A DNA stretch of 64,000 nt from Sphingomonas folli (lineage in GTDB: Bacteria > Pseudomonadota > Alphaproteobacteria > Sphingomonadales > Sphingomonadaceae): the NCBI RefSeq assembly GCF_019429525.1, contig NZ_JAHXZL010000003.1, positions 124,001 to 188,000 of the forward strand, written 5' to 3'. Each line of letters begins with the position of its first letter. Position 1 is the stretch's first letter. Below are positions 63,549-64,000 of this stretch, piece by piece. Position numbers and translations under genes: made by a program. Under the pieces are notes generated by a model, which saw nothing but the letters and a program-made list of their open reading frames with translations, had not been told where the DNA came from and ran no database searches.

Positions 63549-64000
63549 ATGCGCGTGGCGCTGTTCATCCTATCCCTTCTGGCGCTCGCGGCGCCCGGCG
63601 CGGCGCAGCGGCCCGCCGGCTACCCGCGCTCCTACGACGCGCTGATCGCGGAGGCGCGCGCCGAGGGCGGCGTGCGCGTCTACGGCAACGCCGATGCCGC
63701 GTCGATGCGGGCGGTGATCGCCGCCTTCCGGCAGCGCTACCCGGGCGTGGCGGTCGCCTATCACGACCTAGAATCGCGCGAGATCTACCGCCGCGTCGTG
63801 ACCGAGCGCCGCGCCGGCGTGGCGCGCGCGGACCTGATCTGGTCCTCGGCGATGGACCTGCAGGTCAAGCTCATCAACGACGGTTACGGCCAGGCCTATC
63901 AGAGCCCCGAGAAGCCCGCGCTGCCCGCCGCGGCGGTGTGGAAGAACATCGGCTACGGCATCACCGCCGAGCCGGTCGCGCTGGTCTATAACCGCCGCCA
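63549..64000 (+). CDS. Extracellular solute-binding protein (partial)
   Basis: The first 150 codons of a periplasmic binding protein that runs off the right edge. The signal peptide is ALFILSLLALAAPGAAQ. The mature part (YDALIAEARAEGGVRVYGNA, then MRAVIAAFRQRYPGVAVAY, ADLIWSSAMDLQVKLINDGY and GITAEPVALVYNRR) fits the type 2 iron(III)/spermidine-type binding-protein fold. Substrate cannot be fixed; relatives next to TctE/TctD-like systems bind Fe3+, organophosphates or organic acids. AGGAG lies 8 nt before the ATG. Confidence 0.88.
   Translation, partial: MRVALFILSLLALAAPGAAQRPAGYPRSYDALIAEARAEGGVRVYGNADAASMRAVIAAFRQRYPGVAVAYHDLESREIYRRVVTERRAGVARADLIWSSAMDLQVKLINDGYGQAYQSPEKPALPAAAVWKNIGYGITAEPVALVYNRR

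Overview
The window is high-GC chromosomal DNA from an alphaproteobacterium, most likely a Sphingomonas or close relative in the Sphingomonadaceae. This rests on two PEPxxWA-CTERM surface proteins, two large TonB-dependent receptors, a split glycine decarboxylase (gcvPA/gcvPB) behind a tandem glycine riboswitch, a DUF2093 gene, and a rimP-nusA-ylxR-infB-rbfA-truB-rpsO-pnp order. No rRNA, tRNA, CRISPR array, complete insertion sequence or prophage was seen. Most genes look like housekeeping or ordinary accessory genes.

Layout. 1-5.6 kb: partial type-3 proS, a secreted unknown, a DMT transporter and a CHASE4 chemoreceptor-like protein. 5.7-10.6 kb: glycine cleavage operon gcvT-gcvH-gcvPA-gcvPB on the minus strand with a two-aptamer glycine riboswitch. 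10.7-14.3 kb: a small conserved ORF, a PEP-CTERM protein, an MFS pump and a PQQ-type sugar dehydrogenase. 14.5-28.0 kb: the translation/RNA operon from rimP to pnp. It is interrupted by a small tautomerase, an antiparallel GIY-YIG nuclease with a palindromic repeat, an AbrB/VapC-type toxin-antitoxin pair, tdk, a P-loop kinase and a site-2 protease. 28.2-32.2 kb: ergothioneine genes egtB-egtD, then gluQRS, a two-TM protein and a cobalamin adenosyltransferase. 32.3-43.4 kb: a TonB receptor, a LytM lipoprotein, xseA and purD with interlocked start codons, a helix-hairpin-helix protein, a GreA/B-like factor, a CorC-type protein and an OmpA lipoprotein. 44.3-49.4 kb: a TonB receptor plus GH3 beta-glucosidase under a perfect 22-bp palindrome. 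49.5-51.4 kb: a PEP-CTERM protein divergent from a FeeM-like N-acyl amino acid synthase. 51.5-55.1 kb: LysE exporter, Gfo/Idh/MocA oxidoreductase, esterase and SDR. 55.1-57.7 kb: a tightly coupled cassette of an FAD monooxygenase fused to a complete TspO domain, a DCC thiol protein and a DUF427 protein. 57.8-64 kb: a small ORF, PiT phosphate transporter and porin, a TctE/TctD-like two-component system and a partial solute-binding protein.

The most unusual signals are these. (1) A palindromic repeat element of about 130-141 bp lies in frame inside two essential-type genes, gcvPB and truB, adding about 45 Pro/Gly-rich residues to each. Truncated hairpins of the same type lie in operon spacers. 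(2) The FAD monooxygenase::TspO fusion and its ATGA-coupled neighbours form a possible undescribed redox or light-stress module. (3) Selfish-looking genes (GIY-YIG, VapBC) sit inside the ancient nusA-infB-pnp operon. (4) A FeeM-type synthase sits beside a PEP-CTERM protein. (5) There are several clean operator-like palindromes and repeats. All functional statements come from reading sequence motifs; no searches were run.
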